64,000 bases of DNA from Candidatus Latescibacterota bacterium (GTDB lineage: Bacteria > Latescibacterota > MWCZ01). Position 1 is the stretch's first letter; every line of letters begins with the position of its first letter. Made by a program: the position numbers and the translations under genes. The notes under the pieces are model-generated. The model worked only from the letters and a program-made list of their open reading frames with translations. It did no database searches and was not told the origin of the DNA. Location of the stretch: the NCBI GenBank assembly GCA_022706085.1, contig JAKJDF010000011.1, positions 48,219-112,218 of the forward strand. Direction: 5' to 3'. Positions 31,599-41,161 of the stretch are shown piece after piece.

Positions 31599-34268
31599 TC
31601 AACCCGAACCGCGATCTCGCTGCCCGTCAAGCCTCCGCTGCCACGTATCCACCGCCCGCATCACCTCAAGCGGCGTCATGTTCATCAGGTCGAGCTGGCG
31701 TATCTCCTCCAGGACGGGGTGCTCAGGCGGCGGTTTGGGAGCAAACAGCCCGATCTGTTCCGCGTCGGCATCCCCGCCGGATGAGGCTCCCTCGGCTTCC
31801 GATCCGCCGGGCGCGCCCAGCTCCCGGTGGAGGGAGTCGTCTTTCTCCTCAAGGGAGGCGAGCACTTCCCGCGCGCGCTGAATGACCTTCTCCGGCAACC
31901 CCGCCATCTGAGCGACGTGAATGCCGTAGCTGTGGTCGCACCCGCCCCGCACGATTTTCCGCAGGAAGATCACCTCGTCCTGCCACTCACGCACCGTGAC
32001 GTTGTAATTCTTCACGCGGGGAAGGATGTCCTCAAGCTCCACCAGTTCGTGGTAGTGCGTGGCGAACATCGTTTTCGCCGCTTTGTGCGGAGTTCCGTGA
32101 AGATACTCGACGATCGCCCACGCCAGAGAAAGCCCGTCGAATGTGCTTGTACCCCGGCCCACCTCGTCGAACAGAAGAAGGCTGCGCGGGGTTGCGTTGT
32201 TGAGAATGTTCGCGGTCTCGTGCATTTCCACAAGGAAGGTGCTTTCCCCGCCGGCAAGGTTGTCGTGGGCACCGACCCTGGTGAACAACCGGTCCACCAC
32301 GCCGATGTGTGCCTTATCGGCGGGAACCCACGAGCCCATGTGCGCCAGAATGACAATATGCCCCGTCTGCCGCAGGTACGTGGACTTCCCCGCCATGTTG
32401 GGGCCGGTGATAATCATGATCTGGTCCGTGGGATTGGCGAGGTAGGTGTCGTTCGGTACAAACGACCCCTTCGGAAGCAGCATCTCCACCACCGGGTGGC
32501 GGCCGTTTTCGATCGAGATTACGTCGTCCAGCGCCACGGCAGGCCGATGGTAGTTGTTCCGCGACGCCGTCTCGGCGAGGGCTGCCAGCACATCCACCAG
32601 CGCGATGGCCCGCGCCTGCTGGAGCACGGCGTCCGCGCGGGCTGCAACGGAATCCCTGAGACGGGTGAACAGCTCGTATTCCAGACTGATCGCCCGCTCC
32701 TCCGCACCAATAACGCGCGATTCCCACTCCTTGAGCTCCGGCGTGATGTAGCGTTCTGCATTCACGAGCGTCTGTTTGCGGATGTAATCCGGCGGGGCCT
32801 TCTCGCGGTGCGCGTTGCTGATTTCGATGTAGTACCCGAATGCCCTGTTGAAGGCAACCTTCAGCGACGGGATGCCAGTTCGCTCCCGTTCCGCCGCCTG
32901 CAGTTTGAGCAGCCACTCCTTGCCCCCGTGCCCGATCTCGCGCAATTCATCCAGGTCGGCGCTCACCCCCCGCCGTATCACGCCCCCGTCCGAAAGCGTT
33001 GCCGGGGGATCATCCTCCAGTGTCTGCCGTATGAGCGTGCTGACTTCGGAGGTATCGCCCATTTCCCCGGCGGCATGGCGGACGAGGTCCACCTCCGCGT
33101 CCCTCAACGTGGCGGAAAGCGGCTGCGCCGCCTCCAGACTGGCTGCCAGCGTGGCAAGCTCGCGTGGTGCCGCGCGCCCGCAGCATACCTTTGCCATGAT
33201 TCGCTCGATATCGCGCACCCTGGCGAGCATGTCGCGCACCTGACCGCGCTCCATGCTCCTCTCCACAAACCATCCTACGCCGTCGAGCCGGGCACTGATT
33301 TGCGGGATGTCCTTCAATGGCCGCATCATCCACTGGCGAAGCAGCCGTCCGCCCATCGGGGTGAGCGTCTGGTCTATGGCGCCGATCAGCGTCGCCCTCG
33401 GGTTGGAGGCGGAAAGCGACGAAAACAGCTCCAGGTTTCGCTGCGTGGTTTCGTCCAGAATCAAATGGTGCGCACGCTGGATGACATTCAGCCGGCGGAT
33501 GTGGTCAAGGCTGGTAAGCTGGTTTTCCTGCAGGTATGCGAGCACCGCCCCCGCCGCCGCCGTACCGGCCGTCAGCTCCTCCGCGCCGAACCCCTTGAGC
33601 GATGTGACCTTGAAATGCTCCAGCAGCCGCTCCCGCGCAACCGCGATGCCGAATGCCCAGTCCTCCATCGGCGTCAGAACCGGACCGGGTACCTGCCGCG
33701 AAAAAGCCTGCCGGTGTTCCGCAATCCACGAGCGCGCCGCCAGAACCTCCGCCGGCCCGATACGGCGCACTTCCGCGAACAACTCGTTCGCGGATACTTC
33801 GGTGACGCGGAACTCGCCGGTGGAAAGATCAGCCTCCGCAATTCCGGCGAACCCGCCGTTCACCGAAATACCGATCAGGAAGTTGTTCCGTTTTTCCTCC
33901 AGCAGTGTCTCGGAGAGCGTCGTGCCGGGGGTGACAACCTCCGTCACCCCGCGCTTGACAATCCCCTTCGCTTTTCGCGGGTCTTCAAGTTGCTCGACGA
34001 TGACGAAACTGCGCCCGGCGCGGGTGAGTTTGTCGCTGTAGCTTCCCAGCGCGTGGTGGGGGATTCCGGCCAGCGGAACATCCCCCTCCTTGCCGTGGTT
34101 GCGGGAGGTGAGCGTAATGCCAAGGATTTTCGACACTTCGACCGCGTCGTCAAAGAACGTTTCGTAGAAATCGCCCATGCGGAACAGGATGAGCTTGTCC
34201 TGGTGCTTCCGCTTCACCGCCATGTACTGCTCAAGCATCGGTGTCAGGCGGGTTTCAGACGTTGTCAT
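31599..34268 (-). CDS. mutS: DNA mismatch repair protein MutS
   Basis: An 889-residue MutS1. The mismatch-recognition domain begins TPMLEQYMAVKRKHQDKLILFRMGDFYETF, containing the Phe-x-Glu type clamp region. Connector, lever and clamp domains follow, and then the ABC ATPase: Walker A TGPNMAGKSTYLRQ, Walker B/signature STFLVEMHETANIL, LLLFDEVGRGTSTFDG, and ATHYHEL. The C-terminal tail is normal. The ATG at 34268 fits family starts; 29 further upstream codons are open. It heads the leftward operon that contains mutL. Confidence 0.96.
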   Translation of the reverse strand: MTTSETRLTPMLEQYMAVKRKHQDKLILFRMGDFYETFFDDAVEVSKILGITLTSRNHGKEGDVPLAGIPHHALGSYSDKLTRAGRSFVIVEQLEDPRKAKGIVKRGVTEVVTPGTTLSETLLEEKRNNFLIGISVNGGFAGIAEADLSTGEFRVTEVSANELFAEVRRIGPAEVLAARSWIAEHRQAFSRQVPGPVLTPMEDWAFGIAVARERLLEHFKVTSLKGFGAEELTAGTAAAGAVLAYLQENQLTSLDHIRRLNVIQRAHHLILDETTQRNLELFSSLSASNPRATLIGAIDQTLTPMGGRLLRQWMMRPLKDIPQISARLDGVGWFVERSMERGQVRDMLARVRDIERIMAKVCCGRAAPRELATLAASLEAAQPLSATLRDAEVDLVRHAAGEMGDTSEVSTLIRQTLEDDPPATLSDGGVIRRGVSADLDELREIGHGGKEWLLKLQAAERERTGIPSLKVAFNRAFGYYIEISNAHREKAPPDYIRKQTLVNAERYITPELKEWESRVIGAEERAISLEYELFTRLRDSVAARADAVLQQARAIALVDVLAALAETASRNNYHRPAVALDDVISIENGRHPVVEMLLPKGSFVPNDTYLANPTDQIMIITGPNMAGKSTYLRQTGHIVILAHMGSWVPADKAHIGVVDRLFTRVGAHDNLAGGESTFLVEMHETANILNNATPRSLLLFDEVGRGTSTFDGLSLAWAIVEYLHGTPHKAAKTMFATHYHELVELEDILPRVKNYNVTVREWQDEVIFLRKIVRGGCDHSYGIHVAQMAGLPEKVIQRAREVLASLEEKDDSLHRELGAPGGSEAEGASSGGDADAEQIGLFAPKPPPEHPVLEEIRQLDLMNMTPLEVMRAVDTWQRRLDGQRDRGSG

Positions 34269-34509
34269 GTGCGGTCTGGTATTCCGTGAAGGAAGCGTGG
34301 GAGCGAACAGGTACACACAGTGGAAAGTATCGCTCGGGAGGTGGCGCAGACGCAACGTTGAGAAGCCATCTGCAGGGCTGCATCCCGCCTACGCGCGCGC
34401 CAACGGAGCGAGGCGCGACGGTTCGGTGGTTGCGTACGTGCGGCGGCGGGTTGGAAATTTAGAGCGGAAAGTCAGTATTGATGCTCTCGAATAACAGGAG
34501 ACCGAGTAC

Positions 34510-35688
34510 GTGAAAAAAAGGATGATTGCCGATCGCGTGTACTGGATGGGCGCCATCGACTGGGACCGGCGTCTGTTTGATTCACTGATACCGCTGCCTG
34601 ACGGGACGTCGTACAACGCCTACCTCGTGGAAGGAAGTGAAAAAACGGCCCTGCTGGATGCGGTTGACCCCGCCATGGCCGACGAACTGTTGCGCCAGCT
34701 CGATGGCGTTGCACGGGTGGATTACCTCATCAGCCACCACGCGGAGCAGGATCACTCGGGCACCCTGCCCCTTTTGGCAAAGCAGTTCCCCGGGGCAAAA
34801 ATCCTCGCCTCGCCGAAAGCCAAAGGCATGCTGCTGGACCTTCTGGACCTTCCGGAAACCGCCATCACGACGGTCACCGACGGGGAGACTCTCTCCCTCG
34901 GGGACAAGACGCTCAAATTCATCCACACGCCGTGGGTGCACTGGCCGGAAACGATGGTGACATACCTCGAGGAGGACAGAATCCTCTTCAGTTGCGACCT
35001 GTTCGGCTCACACCTGGCAACCGGCGATCTTTTCGCAAAAGACCAGGCGCGCGTATACGAGGCCGCCAAGCGGTATTATGCGGAAATCATGATGCCGTTC
35101 CGCACGATCATCCAGAAGAACCTTGAAAAGATCGGGGGGCTGGATGCGCAAGTCATCGCGCCAAGCCACGGGCCGGTGTACGACAAGCCGGAATGGATCG
35201 TTGAGGCCTACCGGCAATGGGTTTCCGGCGCCCCCGGCAACGTGGTGGTGGTCCCTTACGTGTCCATGCACGCCAGTGTTGAGCGCATGGTGAAACATCT
35301 CGCCGCATCGCTGGTAGATCGCGGGGTGCGCGTGGAGCTTTTCAACCTCGCGGTCACGGACGTTGGAAAACTTGCCATGGCGCTCGTGGATGCGGGAACA
35401 ATCGTGGTAGGCACCTCCACCGTGCTGAACGGCCCCCACCCGCTTGCCCTGTATGCCGCATATCTTGCGAACGCCCTGAAGCCGAAGGCGCGGTTCATCT
35501 CCGTGGTGGGCTCGTACGGGTGGGGCGGCAAAACGGTGGACATGCTGGCGGAAACGCTGGCGGGTTTGAAGGCGGAGGTCCTGGAGCCGGTGATGGTGAA
35601 AGGCGCACCATCGGCGGACGATCTTGCAGCAGTGGACGCCCTGGCGGAAGCGATAGCGAAGAAACACGCGGAAAACGGTTTCGCGTAG
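34510..35688 (+). CDS. Flavodiiron protein (FprA/ROO family A-type flavoprotein)
   Basis: A 392-residue protein: an N-terminal metallo-beta-lactamase-like diiron domain with H77-x-E79-x-D81-H82 (SHHAEQDHSG), then HTPWVHWPETMVTY, SCDLFGSH and APSHGPVY. A C-terminal flavodoxin domain follows (VPYVSMHASVERM..., GTSTVLNGPHP, SYGWGGKTV). These reduce O2 or NO to protect anaerobes. The start is GTG with AGGAG nine bases upstream. It is transcribed away from mutS. Confidence 0.93.
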   Translation: MKKRMIADRVYWMGAIDWDRRLFDSLIPLPDGTSYNAYLVEGSEKTALLDAVDPAMADELLRQLDGVARVDYLISHHAEQDHSGTLPLLAKQFPGAKILASPKAKGMLLDLLDLPETAITTVTDGETLSLGDKTLKFIHTPWVHWPETMVTYLEEDRILFSCDLFGSHLATGDLFAKDQARVYEAAKRYYAEIMMPFRTIIQKNLEKIGGLDAQVIAPSHGPVYDKPEWIVEAYRQWVSGAPGNVVVVPYVSMHASVERMVKHLAASLVDRGVRVELFNLAVTDVGKLAMALVDAGTIVVGTSTVLNGPHPLALYAAYLANALKPKARFISVVGSYGWGGKTVDMLAETLAGLKAEVLEPVMVKGAPSADDLAAVDALAEAIAKKHAENGFA

Positions 35689-35712
35689 ATTCTCCGCGTT
35701 CACAGGGGTTTT

Positions 35713-37773
35713 ATGCGCATCAGCAGGGCGTGTGCGGTATACATCCCGGCGTCGATCCTCCTCTTTGTGGCCAGCCCGGAGGCGGAGTCCATCCCGCGGG
35801 ATTCGCTCGGGGCTCCCGTCATCCGGGCGGTTTGGGCGTCCGCCCCGCCCCGCCTTGACGGTATCCTGGACGATCCGGTCTGGATGGAGGCCGTCCGCCT
35901 CGATGATTTCTACGTGGTGGATTACGACCGCCCCCCCAGCGAACCCACCACGGTGTTCCTCGCATGTGATTCCGCCAATCTCTATGTGGCCGCGCGGATG
36001 GGCGACAGATACCCCGGGCAGGTCCGCATGGCGGAGACGAAACGCGACGGCCAGTACACCAACGACGACCACTTCGCGATCCACTTCGACATTCAGCACC
36101 TCCATGCCAACAGCTACCTGTTCATAGTCACGCCGCGTGGCACGCAGGCGACGACGATCCCTGACGGCAGCCCGAGCAAAGTCGAATGGCAGGGCGACTG
36201 GCTCGCCGCAGCCCGGGTGGATAGCGCGGGGTGGTCGGTGGAAATGGTGATTCCCATGGTGATTTTCGGCCGGCCGGCCGGCCCGCACACCATCGGGGTG
36301 GCTGCCCACAGGTGGCTGCCGCGCCTGCAGGAGGAAATGACCTGGCCGAACATGGGTCGCGTCCGCGATGATACGAAAACGGGCAACTGGGAAGGGATCG
36401 TGTGGCCGGTCGAACGCCGGAGGCCCGCGCTGATGCCGTACATCGTGGCGGAGCGCGTGGGTGGAGACCTGAGCACGTATGCCGGGGCGGACATCAAATA
36501 CACCACCGGCTCCGGTCTGACCCTTCTCGCCACCGCGTACCCTGATTACCGCAACATCGAATCTGGCGTACTGGGTCTCGATTTCTCCTACAACGAGCAG
36601 GCGCGCGCCGATAATCGCCCGTTTGTCACCGAGGGAGCAGCCTATTACCCGGAAAGCTGGATCTTCTACAGCCAGCGCATCGGGGAGATGTACGGCGGCG
36701 GGAAGGTATTCGGCCAGCTTGGCAGGAGCCGCGTCGGCCTCCTGACCGCCTACGACCGGAACCGCGTGGTGCATACTGCCGGAAAATGGTCCTGGCAGAA
36801 ATCGGACGCGTGGAATTTCGACCAGCACATGGCCTGGCGGCATGGCCCCGCGGATGCCCCTCACCCGCCCGGAACACCCATGGCAACCGACCACCTCATG
36901 TTTGTGTCTATTGCCCGGTTCACACGGCAGGTGGGAGACCGCGAAGAACATTACAGCACACAGGGCGGCTTCACAAAAACTGCCAGCGACACGGCGAACG
37001 GGTATGACTTCGAGTTCCACTGGAACCGCCATGTCGGGAACGGGACACACGGTTATGCACTGGGCGGGCGCATCCTGAGCAACGGGTTCATCCCTGTAGA
37101 AGGGCTTCTGAACCCGGCTGATGCGGGTCAGCGGGATATCACCGCGTCCATCGAATGGGAGAAGAGGCGCGAAAGGAGCTGGTTCAACGAGGTGGGATAC
37201 TGGGCGCAGCTCAAGTACTCCGAGCGGCTTAACGGTGATCTCTACCACAAAGATGCGACCTTGGAGGGATGGGCAGACGTGACGCCGGACGTCGCGATGG
37301 CCCTGAACGGAAAGGCGATTGATCGCCCCCCGTACGTGGACAAGACTCTGTATGCGTGGGTGGGCTGGAACCGCCGTTCATTCGGCCATGAAGGCGGCAT
37401 CGAAGCGACCGCGGGCAAAGTGAAAGGCACCGATTACCGGTTCGTCTCTGCCTACCAGAACACGCGAATCGGCCGCCAGACTTTCCTCAGCCTGAGTGCG
37501 CAGGGCGTTCGCCACGTGTACCCGGTCGGGCATGTTGATCGGCCTCTCGGTGGCACGGACGACCGCTACCAGTTGATCGGCACGGCGCAGTTCGACATTA
37601 CCCCGGAGCACGCAGTGTCCGGGAGGTTGATTGAGGGCACTAGGGGACTAAACGGTTACGCGACATACCAGCAGGTGCTTCGCCGGGGTTACGACCTGTT
37701 CATCATCGTCGGTGACCCCAGCGCAGACACGTGGACGCGCCGCGTGGCGTTGAAAGCGGTCGTGGTGTTGTGA
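35713..37773 (+). CDS. CBM9/DUF5916-like outer-membrane protein
   Basis: A 686-residue secreted protein with a signal peptide. Residues about 40-230 form a family-9 carbohydrate-binding-like domain (PPRLDGILDDPVWMEA, FLACDSANLYVAARMGD, DDHFAIHFD). The remainder consists of alternating amphipathic strands and ends in a hydrophobic strand with C-terminal L, matching DUF5916-type beta-barrels. It is probably in the outer membrane, with an unknown ligand. It follows the flavodiiron gene by 24 bp. Confidence 0.8.
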   Translation: MRISRACAVYIPASILLFVASPEAESIPRDSLGAPVIRAVWASAPPRLDGILDDPVWMEAVRLDDFYVVDYDRPPSEPTTVFLACDSANLYVAARMGDRYPGQVRMAETKRDGQYTNDDHFAIHFDIQHLHANSYLFIVTPRGTQATTIPDGSPSKVEWQGDWLAAARVDSAGWSVEMVIPMVIFGRPAGPHTIGVAAHRWLPRLQEEMTWPNMGRVRDDTKTGNWEGIVWPVERRRPALMPYIVAERVGGDLSTYAGADIKYTTGSGLTLLATAYPDYRNIESGVLGLDFSYNEQARADNRPFVTEGAAYYPESWIFYSQRIGEMYGGGKVFGQLGRSRVGLLTAYDRNRVVHTAGKWSWQKSDAWNFDQHMAWRHGPADAPHPPGTPMATDHLMFVSIARFTRQVGDREEHYSTQGGFTKTASDTANGYDFEFHWNRHVGNGTHGYALGGRILSNGFIPVEGLLNPADAGQRDITASIEWEKRRERSWFNEVGYWAQLKYSERLNGDLYHKDATLEGWADVTPDVAMALNGKAIDRPPYVDKTLYAWVGWNRRSFGHEGGIEATAGKVKGTDYRFVSAYQNTRIGRQTFLSLSAQGVRHVYPVGHVDRPLGGTDDRYQLIGTAQFDITPEHAVSGRLIEGTRGLNGYATYQQVLRRGYDLFIIVGDPSADTWTRRVALKAVVVL

Positions 37774-37845
37774 GGTAGGGCGGCCTCGCCGAGGCCGCCG
37801 AAAAGTTGCGGCCGATCGCGGCTGTCTCGGCGAGACAGCCCTACC
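37774..37845. repeat. GGTAGGGC...GCCCTACC inverted-repeat element
   Basis: The left arm GGTAGGGCGGCCTCGCCGAG and the right arm CGGCGAGACAGCCCTACC are mirror-related around a short centre. It sits directly after the DUF5916 gene stop. A half-copy is at 21142-21178. Confidence 0.7.
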
Positions 37846-37878
37846 GTGCGATGGGCACGGACCGCGGCGCAACGAAGT

Positions 37879-40044
37879 CTATTGCCCGTAGAGGGCCTTG
37901 TAGACGTAGTAGTTCCTGAGCACAAGCTTTACGTATTTGCGCGTCTCGCCAAACGAGATGGCCTCGCGCTGGACGTCGGGGTCGTCCATTTTCCACCGCA
38001 CGGCGTTGTGCGGGCCCGCATTGTAGGCGGCCGCCATGAGGTCAATGCTGCCGAACTGCCGCAGTTGCTGCGCGGCGTACCGCGTACCGAGGCGGATGTT
38101 GAGCCCGGGGTCGTAGAGGTCCTGCGCGGTGTAGTCGGAGAGCCCTTCCTCGCGCGCCAGCTTCGCCCCTGTTGGCGGGATGATCTGCATCAGTCCGCGC
38201 GCGTCAGCGCTGGAACGCGATTCGGGGTCGAACACGCTTTCCTGCCGGATGATCGCCCGGACGAGCGCCGGCTCGATATCGTTCTCGCGTGCCGCCGCGA
38301 CCACCTCGTCATGGAAAAAGTCGGGGTAGATCCGCGCAAGAAGCTCGGGCGCAAGCTCGTGATGCCGGTCGTCCGTCGTGCGCTTCCACATTGCCTTCCA
38401 GCGCCATCTGAGTGAGGTTCCATAATCGGCAAGCCATTCGAACGCATCGGCCGCCGATTCCATTTCAGCGATTGTGTTCGCCTCGCCGATAATGCGCTGC
38501 TCCAGCGCTGCCCGTGCAAAGCGCCACTGACCCAGCAGGGCCAGCCATTCGGCCTCGGCGTAGCCGGGCCACGCGGTTTCACGTCCTCGAACCTGCTGGG
38601 GCGCTTCGACTGACCCCCGGGCAGCGGGCGGAGGCTTCTGCGCGGTCCCTGAGCCTGCTCCCGCCGGGCGGGAGCCTGTCGAAGGGCGCGCAGAATCAAT
38701 GGCCGCCCTGCCCTTCACGACGGGTTTTCCGCAGGCGACCGCCGATGCGACTGCATAGAAGCTCCGGGGAGAGAACTCCGCGGTGCGCCGCCAGACGGCA
38801 CGCGCGGAGTCTTCCCGCCCTTGCGCCTTCAGGGCCAGCGCAAGCCAGTACCCCGCCTGATCCTTGACCACAAAATCCCGTGCGGTGCGGGCGAGAGGGG
38901 AGAAGGAGCGTCGGGCGGCATCGTAGCGTCCAAGGCGGAACTGGCAGAAGCCAAGCCGCCACCGCGCTTCCTCGGTCTGCGCGTTGTCGGGGAACCGGCT
39001 GATGATCTCTTCGTACGTCGCGATGGCGGAGGAAAAATCGCCCTCCCGCTCCCAGCTCATGCCGATGGCCAGAAGGGCGGCGGGAACCTGGCTGTGCTGC
39101 GGGAAACGGTCTACGAATGTGCGCTCCCACGCGCGCATCTGCGCCTCGTTATTCGCCTTCAGGTGCAACGACGCGTACAGGCGCAACGCGCGAGGGAGGA
39201 ATGAGTTCCCGCCGGAATCGGCGATCAGCGCGGTCAGATACGTTTCGCCGTCGTCGAACTGGCGCCGGTTGACGAGATACTCGGCGGCGGTGAACCGGAT
39301 TTCGTTTCGCCGGGCCGCAAGGGCGGAGTCCTGAAGCGCATCGTTCCACCAGCGCATGGCTGCGGCAACCTGCCCGCGCCGGGAGTAAATGTCGGCCAGC
39401 GCCAGCTTATCGGCGCCGGAGGGTTGCCAACCGCGTTGTTGCGCCTGTTCCGCCGCGCGGTACGCCTCAACGGTGCGCGGGTACCGGGTTCTGAGCGCAT
39501 CCCACGCCCCGCGCCACCGTGCAGAGTCCGCCTCCATGAGGGAGAGCCACCCTGCGGCCGCGAGATTGTCGCTCCGTTCCGTCAGACGGGTGGCCGCACG
39601 CAGGATCCGTTGCCTGTTGCCCGCGGCGGTGGCCACCTGCAACGCGGCGAACTGGGCGGAATCGCTGACGGCAGGTATGCCGGCTCCCGCGAGGCGGTCG
39701 AAAGCCGCCCACGCCTGATCGAGGTTGCCCGTGCGCTGCCATGCCTGGGCGCGCCAGTACTCCCGGTACGGCGCCAGCGAAGCGGGAAGCTCCACCGCGG
39801 CGAGAACAGAATCCGCTTCGCGCGGGCGGTTCGTCGCGAGATAGATGATTCCACGACGCATCCGCGAGAGATTCGTGTCCTGAGAGGTCTCGGAGGTGTT
39901 CAGAAGGCGCTCCGCCACCTGCCACCGGCCCGCACGCAGAGCGCGGGAAACCGAGTCCGCGGGGGAAGATGCGCCGGCCCTCGCGCAGAGCACGGAGAGC
40001 AGGGCGGGAACAAGAACCGCGCGACTGAACGCGATTTTTGCCAC
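37879..40044 (-). CDS. Soluble lytic murein transglycosylase (Slt family) with TPR-rich N-terminus
   Basis: A 721-residue protein. After a signal peptide (FSRAVLVPALLSVLCARAGA) there is an alpha-solenoid of TPR-like repeats. The C-terminus is an SLT domain: ALVRAIIRQESVFDPESRSSADARGLMQI with catalytic Glu in RQES, then TGAKLA, AAYNAGPHNAVRW. It cleaves the peptidoglycan glycan to 1,6-anhydro products. The start is GTG at 40044 with AGGAG ten bases upstream. The linker at about residues 452-482 (RPSTGSRPAGAGSG...) is encoded by a dispersed inverted repeat that stayed in frame. Confidence 0.9.
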   Translation of the reverse strand: MAKIAFSRAVLVPALLSVLCARAGASSPADSVSRALRAGRWQVAERLLNTSETSQDTNLSRMRRGIIYLATNRPREADSVLAAVELPASLAPYREYWRAQAWQRTGNLDQAWAAFDRLAGAGIPAVSDSAQFAALQVATAAGNRQRILRAATRLTERSDNLAAAGWLSLMEADSARWRGAWDALRTRYPRTVEAYRAAEQAQQRGWQPSGADKLALADIYSRRGQVAAAMRWWNDALQDSALAARRNEIRFTAAEYLVNRRQFDDGETYLTALIADSGGNSFLPRALRLYASLHLKANNEAQMRAWERTFVDRFPQHSQVPAALLAIGMSWEREGDFSSAIATYEEIISRFPDNAQTEEARWRLGFCQFRLGRYDAARRSFSPLARTARDFVVKDQAGYWLALALKAQGREDSARAVWRRTAEFSPRSFYAVASAVACGKPVVKGRAAIDSARPSTGSRPAGAGSGTAQKPPPAARGSVEAPQQVRGRETAWPGYAEAEWLALLGQWRFARAALEQRIIGEANTIAEMESAADAFEWLADYGTSLRWRWKAMWKRTTDDRHHELAPELLARIYPDFFHDEVVAAARENDIEPALVRAIIRQESVFDPESRSSADARGLMQIIPPTGAKLAREEGLSDYTAQDLYDPGLNIRLGTRYAAQQLRQFGSIDLMAAAYNAGPHNAVRWKMDDPDVQREAISFGETRKYVKLVLRNYYVYKALYGQ
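38601..38690. repeat. In-frame dispersed repeat inside slt
   Basis: It contains a near-perfect 9-bp stem with a single central base (GCTCCCGCCGGGCGGGAGC at 38657-38675), flanked by CCTGAGCCT and CCTGTCGAAGG. The flanks match intergenic units near 9111 and 12542-12582. Confidence 0.65.
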
Positions 40045-40064
40045 GTACGCAGAGCTCCTGCCGG

Positions 40065-40976
40065 TTACCCGGAATGCGGACCGGGTGCCTCGGCACGTGC
40101 GCCGGGCGGACGCCCGACGAGGGAGCCGTCGCCGGAATCGTCGTCTCCGGAACCCCGGGTGCCCGCGCGGAGATCAATGGCTTCCACGATGCGATCGAAT
40201 ACTTCCCGCGGTACATACGGCGTTCCCATTCGATCGGTTCCCCGGAAGGAGGCGTGGTAATCAGAACCGCCGGAAACGAGGATGCCGTGTTTCTCGGCAA
40301 GATTGAGGTAAAACCGTTCCACCGCCGGTTCATGATTGGGGTGATAAACTTCGATACCATCCAGCCCGGCTTTGACGAGCGATGGAATGATTTCATCGCG
40401 GCGGGTAACCCCCGGATGGGCCATGAATGCCACGCCACCGGCCCGGTGAATGGCGGCGATCGCTTCCGAAGCGGAGAGGCTTTCCTGCAGCACGAACGCC
40501 GGTTGCGCGTCGGAAAGGTAACGCTCGAACGCCTCGGTATACGTGGCGACCATCTGCTCTCTTCTCAACGCCTCCGCAACGTGCGCCCGCGTGATCGGCG
40601 AGCCCGCCGCCACGTGTTCCACGGATTCCAGCGTGAGAGGAACATCCATCGCCTGCAGGCGGCTGACGATTTCCCCCGCGCGGACGTGCCGATCGCGCCT
40701 CATCGTTTCAAGCAACGCGCCGAGAGCGCTGTCGAAAGGATCGATGCCGTACCCGAGGAGGTGTACTGCGGACTCCCCTTCCGCGGCGCTCAATTCGATT
40801 CCCGAAAGCACTGCCATGGTGTCCGGGGCAGCCGCCACGGCACGAATAGACCCGTCCACCGTGTCATGATCAGTGACGGCGATGGCAAGAAGGCCGATCT
40901 GGCTGGCGCGGTACACGACGATTTCGGGTGTTTCCCTCCCATCGGAACAGATCGTATGGATATGCAGGTCAACCAC
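40065..40976 (-). CDS. PHP-domain phosphoesterase (TrpH/YciV-like)
   Basis: A 303-residue PHP domain: VDLHIHTICSDG (His-x-His), AVTDHDTVDG, GIELSA, then AHPGV, and SGGSDYHA. The arrangement and length match the bacterial 3',5'-nucleoside bisphosphate phosphatase group. The polar tail after about residue 275 is unique. The start is GTG. It lies 20 bp upstream of slt on the same strand, likely in one unit with it. Confidence 0.85.
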   Translation of the reverse strand: MVDLHIHTICSDGRETPEIVVYRASQIGLLAIAVTDHDTVDGSIRAVAAAPDTMAVLSGIELSAAEGESAVHLLGYGIDPFDSALGALLETMRRDRHVRAGEIVSRLQAMDVPLTLESVEHVAAGSPITRAHVAEALRREQMVATYTEAFERYLSDAQPAFVLQESLSASEAIAAIHRAGGVAFMAHPGVTRRDEIIPSLVKAGLDGIEVYHPNHEPAVERFYLNLAEKHGILVSGGSDYHASFRGTDRMGTPYVPREVFDRIVEAIDLRAGTRGSGDDDSGDGSLVGRPPGARAEAPGPHSG

Positions 40977-41161
40977 GACGTACGCCTTTCGTCGGCGCGG
41001 GGAAGGGCCGATTTCAGAGGTTAACGAAAGTACGTGCGCGCGCGCACTCCGTCAACGCGGGCGCAGGTCTGCCTGAGGCGTGGGGCGGGGCGTGTCCTTG
41101 TGTCAGAGCGCGGGAGAGAGTTTTCTTACATGCACACCAGGTTTTTCCAAGGGAGGATTCC

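Noticed and set aside
31827..34289. An 820-residue plus-strand frame over mutS
   Set aside because: Antisense to an intact MutS; no motifs.
35008..37248. A 746-residue minus-strand frame over the flavodiiron and DUF5916 genes
   Set aside because: Antisense shadow; composition typical of reverse-frame translation.
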